From Treponemataceae bacterium (GTDB lineage: Bacteria > Spirochaetota > Spirochaetia > Treponematales > Treponemataceae), in contig JAIKVO010000052.1 in assembly GCA_024685655.1 (NCBI GenBank), positions 1 through 41,497 on the forward strand: a stretch of DNA of 41,497 nt, written 5' to 3'. Every line of letters begins with the position of its first letter. Position 1 is the first letter of the stretch. Positions 28,934-37,836 of the stretch are shown piece by piece. A program made the position numbers and the translations under genes. Below the pieces are notes generated by a model, which was not told where the DNA came from, did no database searches, and saw only the letters and a list, made by a program, of their open reading frames with translations.

Positions 28934-29528
28934 TTAAAACCTGCACATCAGCCTGTATACGCCGAAACCTGCAAACGTACAGATTACGCGGTCAAGAACA
29001 GTAATCGGGATTCTGGGAAAAAGGAACGAAAGAAATGTGTTGAACTGGAAAGATTGCAATGTTTCGGCGGCAGAATCGATTGCAGAAAAACCCGATACCT
29101 CGTCAAAAAACCAGACGTACAAAAGTGTCTAGCAAACTTGCGCACAAACAGCTCGCAAAAGCGGACGCAAGCGAGATAATCAGCAGATAAAGGATTGTCA
29201 CCATTCGGGTGAAAAAGAATTCTTTTTTGTTATGGCTGATTGCCCATGTAACCACAACTATAACCATTCCGCAAAGCGCGTAGAAAAAATCGTAGTAAAA
29301 AATCGCTGTTCCGTTTATAGCGCAGCGTAAAACCGTCATAAGCGGATTAAAACCAGCCGCAACGATCAAACCTGGCACAAGCCCGGAGTAAAAAGTAATC
29401 GCGACTGTGAATATCGTATCCCAAAAAACCGGGTAAAGCAAAACAGGCATACTCACTGCAATATAAGATGTTAGCATATTCAGCGCGATTGCGAGTATGC
29501 ATAGAAGTGCCGTTTTTAGAAGTGCCAC
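28934..29528 (-). pseudogene. Polytopic membrane protein (sensor-like), single frameshift
   Basis: ORFs 29103..29528 and 28934..29122 join as ...LLDTFVRLVFDEVSGFSAIDSAAETLQSFQFN... if the T6 run (plus-strand A6, 29105-29110) is reduced by one base. Confidence 0.65.
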
Positions 29529-29974
29529 CCCAATATTGTCCGACCTGTGCCTAGATACCGAAGAAAGTTCACTACCGTTTTTTCAGATATACCGAGTGCA
29601 CTGGCAATATCCGCGTTCGTGTTGTAAAGCGTTATTGCTTCTGCAATTATCTTCTCGCGCTTAGAGAATGTCTGCGTAATATCGCGCACTTCAAGCAAAC
29701 CCTTTACAAGTTCAGCCTGAATGTAAGTTCCTCCGTTCGTGACAGCATTCAACGCATCAAGAAGCACTTTCTCATCCGCTACTTTAGAGACAAAACCTTT
29801 CGCGCCATGCACCGCTTGTTCCAATTTTTTCAAGATTTCTGCACACTCTGAATAAGTTCCTGCTTCAAATTTCACTCTAAAATCGGAATTGTTCTCTATC
29901 CAGTTTTTTCTTCCGTTCCGCAAAACGGCATGGTCGTCAACAAGAATCACACTTTTTGTGATGTTTGGGTTCAT
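29516..29974 (-). CDS. Degenerate LuxR/NarL-type response regulator lacking the phosphoacceptor segment
   Basis: SVILVDDHAVLRNG acidic pair and GAKGFVSK Lys are present, but the intervening Asp/Thr segment is absent (...AEILKKLEQ-AVHGAKGFVSK...); HTH FSKREKIIAEAITLYNTNADIASALGISEKTV then an aberrant C-terminus. Confidence 0.7.
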   Translation of the reverse strand: MNPNITKSVILVDDHAVLRNGRKNWIENNSDFRVKFEAGTYSECAEILKKLEQAVHGAKGFVSKVADEKVLLDALNAVTNGGTYIQAELVKGLLEVRDITQTFSKREKIIAEAITLYNTNADIASALGISEKTVVNFLRYLGTGRTILGWHF

Positions 29975-30121
29975 ATCCCGATTATATCATGAGTTTAATA
30001 GGGAGTTTAGTTCCGAAATTTCCGGGAGTACAGCTCCCCTATGTGCTGCCCCTACAATCTTTGCCGCACCATAAACAGCGTTGCATATCAAAATATAAAA
30101 TGATATTATTCAGACTATATT

Positions 30122-31807
30122 ATGGAAGAAAACGAATCGAAAATCACACAAACAAAAAAATCACCAGAGCCTTTGAAAACTGAAGGTTCAGCACAATCCG
30201 CCGCTTCCGCAGCCAACAAAAAGTCGCTTGTCCGCTCAGGAATCAGTCTTTCTTTTTTAACGCTTCTATCACGCATCCTCGGGCTTATCCGCGAAATGAC
30301 GAAAGCCGCTTTCCTCGGTACGTCTTTCCTTGCCGATGCGTTTACATTCGCGTTCCAGCTGCCAAACCTTTTCAGGCGGCTTTTCGCAGAGAACAGCATT
30401 TCCGTGGCGTTCATCCCGACTTTCAAAAGCTATTTGGAGCAGGAACAGACTGACCCCGCGAAAAAACAAGAGACAAAAGAGTTCCTTAAAGCAACATTCA
30501 CGCTTATCTCGTTTTTGACGACGGTTTTCACGCTGCTCGGCATTCTGCTCGCTCCGCTTATCACGCCTTTCTTCACAGAAAGCACCGACCCGGAGCTTGT
30601 TTCCGAAATGGCAGTCCTTACGCGAATAATGTTCCCGTATCTCATCGTCATTTCGATAGCGGCGTTTTTCCAGGGCATCCTGAACGGAATGAAAATTTTC
30701 GCTCCATCCGGCTTTACGCCAGTACTGTTCAACCTTATCGTTATTTTGGCAAGTTATATTCTTTCACCATATACAGCGAACCCGGCGCGAGCAATGTCCA
30801 TAGGCGTTATATCCGGCGGCGCGGTACAGGCTTTATTCCAGCTGCCTTTCGTGCTTAAAAACCACCGGACTGTTCAGTTCACGACGCTCAAAAAAGCGTT
30901 CACGAACCCCGGAACACGGAAAGTGCTGCGTCTTGTCGCGCCGACAATCTTCGGCATGGCGGCGTATCAGCTCAACGACCTTGTTTCAATGTGGCTCGCC
31001 GGTAACGCAGGCCCCGGAATCCAGTCAAGTCTTTCGTACTCGCTCCGCTTGCAAGAACTTATCCTCGGTATATTCGCCGTATCGGTCGGTACTGTAATTC
31101 TGCCTGACCTCACATCGTTCTCGGATAAAAAACTCGACAAAGAATTCAACGATCTGCTTCTTTCCTCAATTCGGATAATCACACTGATTGCAATTCCGGT
31201 GACGTTTTTCGCCATGTCTTTCAGCGACAACATAATCAGGCTTGTGTACAAGTCGAAAAACTTCACAGAAGAGTCCGTTATGCTCACTAACAGCGCGTTT
31301 TTGTTCCACATGACAGGTCTTTTCTTTATCGCTGTGAACAGGATAATCTCACCGGCATTCTACGCAAAGAAAAACACGAAGTCGCCCACGATTGCAGGAA
31401 TCATCTGTTTCGCCGCAAACATGGCGATTGCCGCCTGCCTTGCAAAACCGTTCCAAGGAGCGGGAATCGCACTTGCACTTTCTGTTGCTAGTGCAATAAA
31501 CACTATAGTACTTTTCATTTTTATGAAAAAAGATAAAATAGCCGATACCGCTTTTATGCTGAAAGGTACTCTTTTGTACGTCATTCGCATTTTGATTTTC
31601 TCAGTGGTGGCGACAATAATTCCGTTGCTGATAAAAAAGCCCGTTTTCGCGCTTTTTAACACTGGAAATCGCTTTATTGATCAAGGCGCACCGCTCGTAA
31701 TTTGCGGACTTGCGTTTGCGGCAGTTGGTGTGCTGATGCTCGTGATTACAAAAGATCCTCTGCTTGCGACAGTGTGGCGACGGTTCGGGCGGAAATCAGG
31801 AAAATAA
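30122..31807 (+). CDS. murJ: Lipid II flippase MurJ (MviN)
   Basis: LTLLSRILGLIREMTKAAFLGTSFLADAFTFAFQLPNLFRRLFAENSISVAFIPTF is diagnostic of MurJ. Confidence 0.96.
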   Translation: MEENESKITQTKKSPEPLKTEGSAQSAASAANKKSLVRSGISLSFLTLLSRILGLIREMTKAAFLGTSFLADAFTFAFQLPNLFRRLFAENSISVAFIPTFKSYLEQEQTDPAKKQETKEFLKATFTLISFLTTVFTLLGILLAPLITPFFTESTDPELVSEMAVLTRIMFPYLIVISIAAFFQGILNGMKIFAPSGFTPVLFNLIVILASYILSPYTANPARAMSIGVISGGAVQALFQLPFVLKNHRTVQFTTLKKAFTNPGTRKVLRLVAPTIFGMAAYQLNDLVSMWLAGNAGPGIQSSLSYSLRLQELILGIFAVSVGTVILPDLTSFSDKKLDKEFNDLLLSSIRIITLIAIPVTFFAMSFSDNIIRLVYKSKNFTEESVMLTNSAFLFHMTGLFFIAVNRIISPAFYAKKNTKSPTIAGIICFAANMAIAACLAKPFQGAGIALALSVASAINTIVLFIFMKKDKIADTAFMLKGTLLYVIRILIFSVVATIIPLLIKKPVFALFNTGNRFIDQGAPLVICGLAFAAVGVLMLVITKDPLLATVWRRFGRKSGK

Positions 31808-31818
31808 GGAGAAACAAA

Positions 31819-32958
31819 ATGAAAACACAAAACGAAATGACAGCGATATACAAAAAACGCCGCGCCAATTTTGCTACATGGCTTGCCAGACAAGGTACAG
31901 GCGCAATGATTTTCATAGATTCGGAAGAACACAGGTCACCTTCAATCCGATATTTTACAGGACACCCGCAGGACGCAGTTCTTTGTATCGCTGTTGACGG
32001 CTCTTCCGTGCTTATTCCGTGGGATGAAATTCTTGCAAGCAAAATCGCATGTGTCGAGTATGTAATCCCATACACACGCTACGAGCGGCAGGAAGTAAAA
32101 GCCGCCGCCGGTGCGCTCAAAAAACTGAAGGTTCCGGCCAATTCGCGCGTAGAAATCCCAGGTTCAACACCATACCCCGATTTTTTGAAATTCGTAGACG
32201 GGCTTTCTGAATTCGATGTTATCTGCCGCGAGAATGGCGGTGAGCAAGAAGCCGCAAATATGCGCGCCATCAAAGACGAATACGAGATTTCATGCATCGA
32301 GAAAGCGGCAGAAATTACTGACAAACTTATAGACATTATTGAAGCCGGAGTTAAAGACGGCACTATAAAGACAGAAATGGATGCCGCGTTGCTTATTGAA
32401 CGCGAATGCCGGGCAGCCGGATGCGAGGGAACAGGATTCGACACACTTGCAGCAGGTCCGGCAAGAAGTTTTGGAATTCACTGCTTCCCGAACTACACAG
32501 CAGGCGAGTTCCCGGCACAGGGACTTTCGATACTCGATTTTGGCGTAATTTACAACGGCTACACAAGCGACGTCACGATTACAGTAGCAAAAGGACCGCT
32601 TTCCGAAGCACAGGAAAAGCAGCTCGCACTCGTGCAGAAAGCGTATGACGAATGTCTTGGGCTTTACGCAAAAGATATTCCGGTAAAAGCAGCGTCACAA
32701 AAAGCAGATGACGTTTTTGCAAAGTCAAAGCGGACAATGCCGCACAGCCTTGGTCACGGAATCGGGCTGGAATGCCACGAGGCTCCCGGAATAAGGCTTC
32801 GCGCACCGCAGAAATGCGTTTTTAAGCCCGGCATGGTCGTAACGCTGGAACCGGGTCTTTACGATGACGCAATCGGTGGCTGCCGCCTTGAAAACGACAT
32901 CCTCATAACAGAAGACGGCAACAAAGTCCTTACCCACGCAAGAATTATAAGGATTTAA
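31819..32958 (+). CDS. M24 family Xaa-Pro aminopeptidase
   Basis: Start at 31819 with AAGGAG upstream; SILDFGVIYNGYTSDVTIT, MPHSLGHGIGLECHEAP, GMVVTLEPGLY motifs. Confidence 0.93.
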   Translation: MKTQNEMTAIYKKRRANFATWLARQGTGAMIFIDSEEHRSPSIRYFTGHPQDAVLCIAVDGSSVLIPWDEILASKIACVEYVIPYTRYERQEVKAAAGALKKLKVPANSRVEIPGSTPYPDFLKFVDGLSEFDVICRENGGEQEAANMRAIKDEYEISCIEKAAEITDKLIDIIEAGVKDGTIKTEMDAALLIERECRAAGCEGTGFDTLAAGPARSFGIHCFPNYTAGEFPAQGLSILDFGVIYNGYTSDVTITVAKGPLSEAQEKQLALVQKAYDECLGLYAKDIPVKAASQKADDVFAKSKRTMPHSLGHGIGLECHEAPGIRLRAPQKCVFKPGMVVTLEPGLYDDAIGGCRLENDILITEDGNKVLTHARIIRI

Positions 32959-32962
32959 GGGA

Positions 32963-32980
32963 AGGGGGAAGTCTCCCCCT
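32963..32980. terminator. Hairpin downstream of the M24 peptidase gene
   Basis: AGGGGGA-agtc-TCCCCCT immediately after the stop; no T-tract. Confidence 0.4.
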
Positions 32981-33132
32981 GGCTTCCAAGTCCTCACTCG
33001 CCGTACAGAAGTCCGGCGAGCTTCGGTCTTGTCCGCTACCCCCTCTCCTAGTGGCTCTGCCCCTAAAACCCCGGCGGCTTTCCGGGTCGTCGGCATTTCC
33101 GAAAAAAACATTGAAATGCGCGAATCAGGGGA

Positions 33133-33369
33133 TTGACAGATTTTGCAGTAGCGAACGGGGCTTTACAAAATGGATATGGGTATGGCTTTTGGAGATTGCG
33201 TTCTCCTTATGGTGAAACAAATTACAACAGTTGGTATGTTCAGTGTGTGTATTTTGACGGCACGGCATACTGTTATCGTTGTGTTGATAATGATGGACCG
33301 GATAATCACCATGACACAATTTCATATGATTGCAACAGCATTGTCCCTGCCCTGTGCCTCGACAATTAA
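33133..33369 (+). pseudogene. Orphan DUF6273-like C-terminal cassette (possible DGR variable-region-like fragment)
   Basis: TDFAVANGALQNGYGYGFWRLRSPYGETNYNSWYVQCVYFDGTAYCYRCVDNDGPDNHHDTISYDCNSIVPALCLDN resembles the end of DUF6273 (tdyA.anGa...WLRSP...V...G.V....gvrPAL.l); no credible start or RBS. Confidence 0.55.
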
Positions 33370-33397
33370 GTTTCACGGAGCACCGGGAATAACGATG

Positions 33398-33412
33398 ACC
33401 GCTTTAAGCGGT
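33398..33412. repeat. Small palindrome downstream of the DUF6273-like cassette
   Basis: ACCGC-TTTAA-GCGGT about 30 nt after the stop. Confidence 0.6.
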
Positions 33413-33426
33413 ACGTCTCGTCGTCT

Positions 33427-34314
33427 TTAACTAAGCTGTTTCGCCAGCTCTTGAATTTGCTCAATTGGAAGCTTCACACATTTTGCTATTATCTCCGGTG
33501 AAACATTCTCTTTTAGCAATTCTATAGCATCTTCCACAGCTTTTTTCTGCCTGCCTTCCGCCAGCCCCTCTTGTCTTGCGGCTTCTTTCATAGAAAGCTC
33601 GTCGGAGACATGCATCCAGTAGCGCGTCTCGTGATACCAGTTAAGCTCGTCCTGGCTGACGTTTTTCAAAACTGTGAAAGCCATTGCTATCCCCCTGTTA
33701 TGCTTCGCAAGTTCACTTATGTAATCCTGCTTTTCAGCATCAGATGCGTACAAGAAGAATTTACCCCACATTTCTGCAGGTGTCAATGAAGCAATGTCAT
33801 CGGGAAGCTTCGCGATTTTCGGCAGTTCCATGAAAATAACGTTCAGCGTCCGTGAGATTACGCGGCCGTCCTCGTTACGCAGGCAGTAATAGTTCACACA
33901 GTTTTTTTCTTCTGAATCAAAGACGAAGTTCAAAACCGAAATCTGGAAGACTTGCGGAATATCCTGCCATTTAAGGCCTTTTGGGGTGTAGTGGTTAAGG
34001 ACGTGCGCTGCATGATACTCCGCACGTTTGCCGTAATCGGCCTGGCTGTTACTTCCCTGCATTTCAACGTTCGCGATTTTACCATCGATTTTGCAGTTGA
34101 TGTCGAACTCGGCCTGCTTGTCGCCAACGGCTTCGCCAGAAAGCTCGTTGGGCTGGAGCACGACATCGGTGACAGGTTTCTGCAGAATGTCGGAAAGAAA
34201 ACAGGTAAGTGCCTGGTGCGCTTCCGAGGATTCGGTCGTGAAGAGTATCTTGAAAATCGGATCGACGCATGGGTTAAGAAGTGCGCCGGGATAAGGACGT
34301 AAAGTTTGTGCCAT
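33427..34314 (-). CDS. Rpn family recombination-promoting nuclease / PD-(D/E)XK nuclease family putative transposase
   Basis: LLNPCVDPIFKILFTTE...AEFDINCKIDGKIANVEMQ...YGKRAEYHAAHVLNHY motifs. Confidence 0.88.
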   Translation of the reverse strand: MAQTLRPYPGALLNPCVDPIFKILFTTESSEAHQALTCFLSDILQKPVTDVVLQPNELSGEAVGDKQAEFDINCKIDGKIANVEMQGSNSQADYGKRAEYHAAHVLNHYTPKGLKWQDIPQVFQISVLNFVFDSEEKNCVNYYCLRNEDGRVISRTLNVIFMELPKIAKLPDDIASLTPAEMWGKFFLYASDAEKQDYISELAKHNRGIAMAFTVLKNVSQDELNWYHETRYWMHVSDELSMKEAARQEGLAEGRQKKAVEDAIELLKENVSPEIIAKCVKLPIEQIQELAKQLS

Positions 34315-34424
34315 AAAAACTCCTGAAAAAAGCGTTCATAATTATTATTTGACAACGACAAAGAGTTTTTGACACTTTTTCTGAAAAAAATAAAAAAATT
34401 TTGCGTCCGATTACTGTGGGTTTA

Positions 34425-34650
34425 GTGCGCATTTTTAGCAAACAACTACATTCTTTATGATATTGCGTAGCTGGCAGGTCGCCTGTGTGGAAAGCATTGA
34501 CGAACACAGTGAGAAACTGGCTTTCCACACAGGATTTGTGCGGAGGTTGCTTTGCAACCGACTGCAATACCTTTTGAAAACAACGAACTTTGTTCGTTGA
34601 TGCCAGCGAGAGCAATATCATAAGAACATGTGTGTTAAAAATATGCGCAC
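34425..34650. mobile_element. TA-flanked inverted-repeat element with nested hairpins (MITE-like or structured RNA)
   Basis: Imperfect arms of about 50 bp: GTGCGCATTTTTAGC...TTCTTTATGATATTGC...GCTGGCA versus TGCCAGC...GCAATATCATAAGAA...TAAAAATATGCGCAC; TA at 34423-34424 and 34651-34652; inside: 14-bp perfect stem CCTGTGTGGAAAGC/GCTTTCCACACAGG, GGTTGC-ttt-GCAACC, CAACGAAC-ttt-GTTCGTTG. Confidence 0.75.
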
Positions 34651-34685
34651 TATTACTTTTCCATCTGCATAATTATCTTGTAAAC

Positions 34686-37600
34686 TTACTTACCAATCAC
34701 CCATGACTGCGATGAGTCCGGCAAATTGTTTATAAGCGTGCGCATATACGTCATCGTTTTCAGCAAGCTGGGTTTGGATCTGCCGTTCATTCCCGCAATT
34801 CCTCCAGTCTTATACACTGCCGATGCCGCAGACAGCAATCCCGGTTTACTGGAAAGCCGCTCCACAACATAATCAAGCTTAAGTTCGTTGAGATTGCTAA
34901 AAAGAGCATCTTTTTGCGAAGGTTGCAAACTAGAGCTTAACGTCCTGAGTGTCTTGAACATATCCCCGGCATTACGGAACTGTCGTTTCACAGGTGCTTT
35001 CATTATATTCTGCAAAGCATCACTTACAAGATTCATTGTAGTTTGCTCGTCTCTGAGAGGAGCTTCCTGCTTTTCGACTTTCTCATCCGGTTTTTTGCTG
35101 GCGATATTTTCAACGACTTCCGGAGCATGATTGTGTATCACAGAATCATGGGTTTCATGCTCTACAGGTTTTTCTTCAAATGCAGTATTATCCGAATCAG
35201 AATCAATCTCTGCACTATCGCGCATCATATCTTCCGAACCTTCAGGATTTTCTTCTTCAAGAACTTTTTCCACAGACTCCTCGGTGACATCCTCGTCAGA
35301 TGCCTCTTCTGGTATAAGCTCAGACTCTACTGGTTCCACATCTTCTTCCGCAAAAGGCTTTTCCTCATCAGATTCACCATCACCAAAAGAAGATAAGCCT
35401 GAAATATCGTCAAGAGCATTTTCTCCCTCTGAAGTGTCGTCTTCACCATTAAAAATGCCTTCACTGTCTGAACTGTCTTCTTCAGAGGCGGCTTTTTCGT
35501 CGAGAATATCTTCAATCGGCTCGCCTACACTGTCATAAGGATTTGGCTCCTGAACGGCGTCTAGAATATCTCCAGAATCAAGTCCTTCACCGGCTAGAGG
35601 AGGTTCCGATATATCAACTTCTTCCAACGGGGTATCCGGCAAAGCTTCGGACGACGGAATCTCCGACTGGTCAGAAGTTAGCGTATCCGGCAATATATCA
35701 GATTGTTCTGAAGGCGGCACATCAGGGTCGTCCTCAAAAGCGTTTTCCATAAGAGTGGGGCTTTCTTCCGGCATCGGAACAGGTTGCACCGGCGGCTTCA
35801 CAGTGGGCTGCTCAGGATATTGCGGCTGTGCCATCTGCGGTGTGAACATTGCAGGTTCCTGCCTTGGTGGCTGCGGTGGATACTGAGGTTGCATCGGATA
35901 TTGGGGATAGCGAACTGGTTCACGCCGATTTTCGGGTGCCTCTTCTTCCTCGAATTTATCTTCTTCAAACGGAGAACCAACTACATCAAGCATTTCATTT
36001 TGCTCAGAGGGAGAATACTTCGGTGTGTAGTTGTAGTCCAATGGATTGAATCCAGAATCATCACGAGAACTGGCAGAAAACTCAAACGGCATATCCTGAG
36101 GTATAAGCTTAGAAGTACCCAGTGTTTCTTTTCTGTCGTCATATTTCTCAGAGACAAAATCAACCGGAGACTCTTCCATTATCAGATTAGAATAATCACT
36201 GTCAGAATCTTCACCATCTTTATATTCAAGCTTCAAAAGCTCATCAAAATCTATTTTCTCAAACGAATCTATATCCTGACCAATCGAGTCGTCATCCGGC
36301 TTCTGATCATCAGACACAGCGAATTTCTCAAGTTTACTAACAGAATTCTCATACAGGCGGATTTTTTCCTGCAATTCCTCTGGAGAAGCTTGCTCCGTAT
36401 TTTCTGAGAGAAGCTCCGACATATCTGTCGTATCCTTTCTATTCGTGTCAACATGCGCGCCGACTCTGGATACAGCTTCTTCCAGCCGTGGATTTTCCAC
36501 ATCTTTTTCAAGAACTTTCTTAAAAACTTCCAGAGACTTCTCGTACTGCTTCTCTTCCTCATAAATATCACCCAGAAAGCATAAAGCCTCCGGATTATCA
36601 CCGCGTTTCTCCAGATATTTTTGCATATAATCTTCCGCATTCGCATAATCGCCCATGCGTTTGAACTGCATTGCCGCATCCCAAAGAAAATTTACAGAAC
36701 CCGGCTTAACTTCACATAAACGCTTGAAACATCCGTGAGCTTTGTCTATTTTGCCTGCACGGATAAAATACTGTGACAAAAGGTTCAGCATTTCAGGATC
36801 ATTCGGCGAAGAAGCTTTTTCTTGATTCAACAGTTCTCCTGCATCCTTAAGCTTTCCCTGATTTATAAGAAGCTGGATTTTTCTGTGCAACAAATCTTTT
36901 TCATTTGTATTAACAGCCTTCATGCGGTCAAGTAATCCGTAAGCCTCTTCAAACATATTCTGTTTTTCATAAACACGTTCAAGCCGTCCCATCACCGAAT
37001 AATCATTAGGACGTTTTTCGAGCACAGAACGGAAAATAGATTCTGCCTCGACATAATTTCCGCGTCTTACATGGAGCCTTCCCTGCGTAACTTCAAGATT
37101 TATATTCTCCGGATTTATTTTCAACCCCTGGGAAATAAGTTCCTGCGCCCCAGTATAATCCTGTTCGTGCATATATAGATCCGCAAGACCGTTCATAGCA
37201 TCCGGCCAGCCCGGCTTTGCCCTTAACGCATTCTCGAACGATTCACGGGCTTCCTTATATTTTCCCTGCGCTATGAAACTCAACGCAGAATTATAGTGAA
37301 GCACGGGATGGTTCTGGTCAACCTGAAGTCCTTTCCAATATGTTTGGAGCGCTTTTTTGTGATCACCACGCTTTGCTTGTATCGCACCAAGATGATTGTA
37401 CGCAAGCACATCGTTCGGATTCGTCTCGATCACAGATGTAAAGCATTCCGCAGCAGCATCGTATTCTTCCATGAGTTTGTACGTGAAACCCATATTATAT
37501 TTAACTTCGCTGCTGTCATGAATTTTTAGCGCACGTTCCAGTACTTTTATAGAATCCTGATATTTGCCAAGTCGTCTGAAAACGCCTCCAAGACTGTTCA

Positions 37601-37829
37601 AAGCCTCATAATTGGAAGAGTCGAGCCGAAGCACGCCAAGATACGCGCTTTCTGCTTTTTCGTCCTGACCAGCCTTTACGTAAGTCGAGCCGAGTTTCAG
37701 ATACAAATCCTTATTTGTAGGATCGTTTGCAAGAACTGTCCTGTAAAGACGAGCAGCCAGGGAAAAATCCCTGGCTAGAAGAGCGGAATCCGCCCTATTC
37801 AGAGTAAAATCGTTCTTATCATTGCCCAT
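34686..37829 (-). CDS. Large TPR-repeat protein with acidic low-complexity C-terminal half
   Basis: Repeated TPR units (YEALNSLGGVFRRLGKYQDSIKVLERAL...); Asp/Glu/Pro/Ser-rich second half; likely start MGNDKNDFTLNRAD at 37829. Confidence 0.85.
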   Translation of the reverse strand: MGNDKNDFTLNRADSALLARDFSLAARLYRTVLANDPTNKDLYLKLGSTYVKAGQDEKAESAYLGVLRLDSSNYEALNSLGGVFRRLGKYQDSIKVLERALKIHDSSEVKYNMGFTYKLMEEYDAAAECFTSVIETNPNDVLAYNHLGAIQAKRGDHKKALQTYWKGLQVDQNHPVLHYNSALSFIAQGKYKEARESFENALRAKPGWPDAMNGLADLYMHEQDYTGAQELISQGLKINPENINLEVTQGRLHVRRGNYVEAESIFRSVLEKRPNDYSVMGRLERVYEKQNMFEEAYGLLDRMKAVNTNEKDLLHRKIQLLINQGKLKDAGELLNQEKASSPNDPEMLNLLSQYFIRAGKIDKAHGCFKRLCEVKPGSVNFLWDAAMQFKRMGDYANAEDYMQKYLEKRGDNPEALCFLGDIYEEEKQYEKSLEVFKKVLEKDVENPRLEEAVSRVGAHVDTNRKDTTDMSELLSENTEQASPEELQEKIRLYENSVSKLEKFAVSDDQKPDDDSIGQDIDSFEKIDFDELLKLEYKDGEDSDSDYSNLIMEESPVDFVSEKYDDRKETLGTSKLIPQDMPFEFSASSRDDSGFNPLDYNYTPKYSPSEQNEMLDVVGSPFEEDKFEEEEAPENRREPVRYPQYPMQPQYPPQPPRQEPAMFTPQMAQPQYPEQPTVKPPVQPVPMPEESPTLMENAFEDDPDVPPSEQSDILPDTLTSDQSEIPSSEALPDTPLEEVDISEPPLAGEGLDSGDILDAVQEPNPYDSVGEPIEDILDEKAASEEDSSDSEGIFNGEDDTSEGENALDDISGLSSFGDGESDEEKPFAEEDVEPVESELIPEEASDEDVTEESVEKVLEEENPEGSEDMMRDSAEIDSDSDNTAFEEKPVEHETHDSVIHNHAPEVVENIASKKPDEKVEKQEAPLRDEQTTMNLVSDALQNIMKAPVKRQFRNAGDMFKTLRTLSSSLQPSQKDALFSNLNELKLDYVVERLSSKPGLLSAASAVYKTGGIAGMNGRSKPSLLKTMTYMRTLINNLPDSSQSWVIGK

Positions 37830-37836
37830 AATCCAC

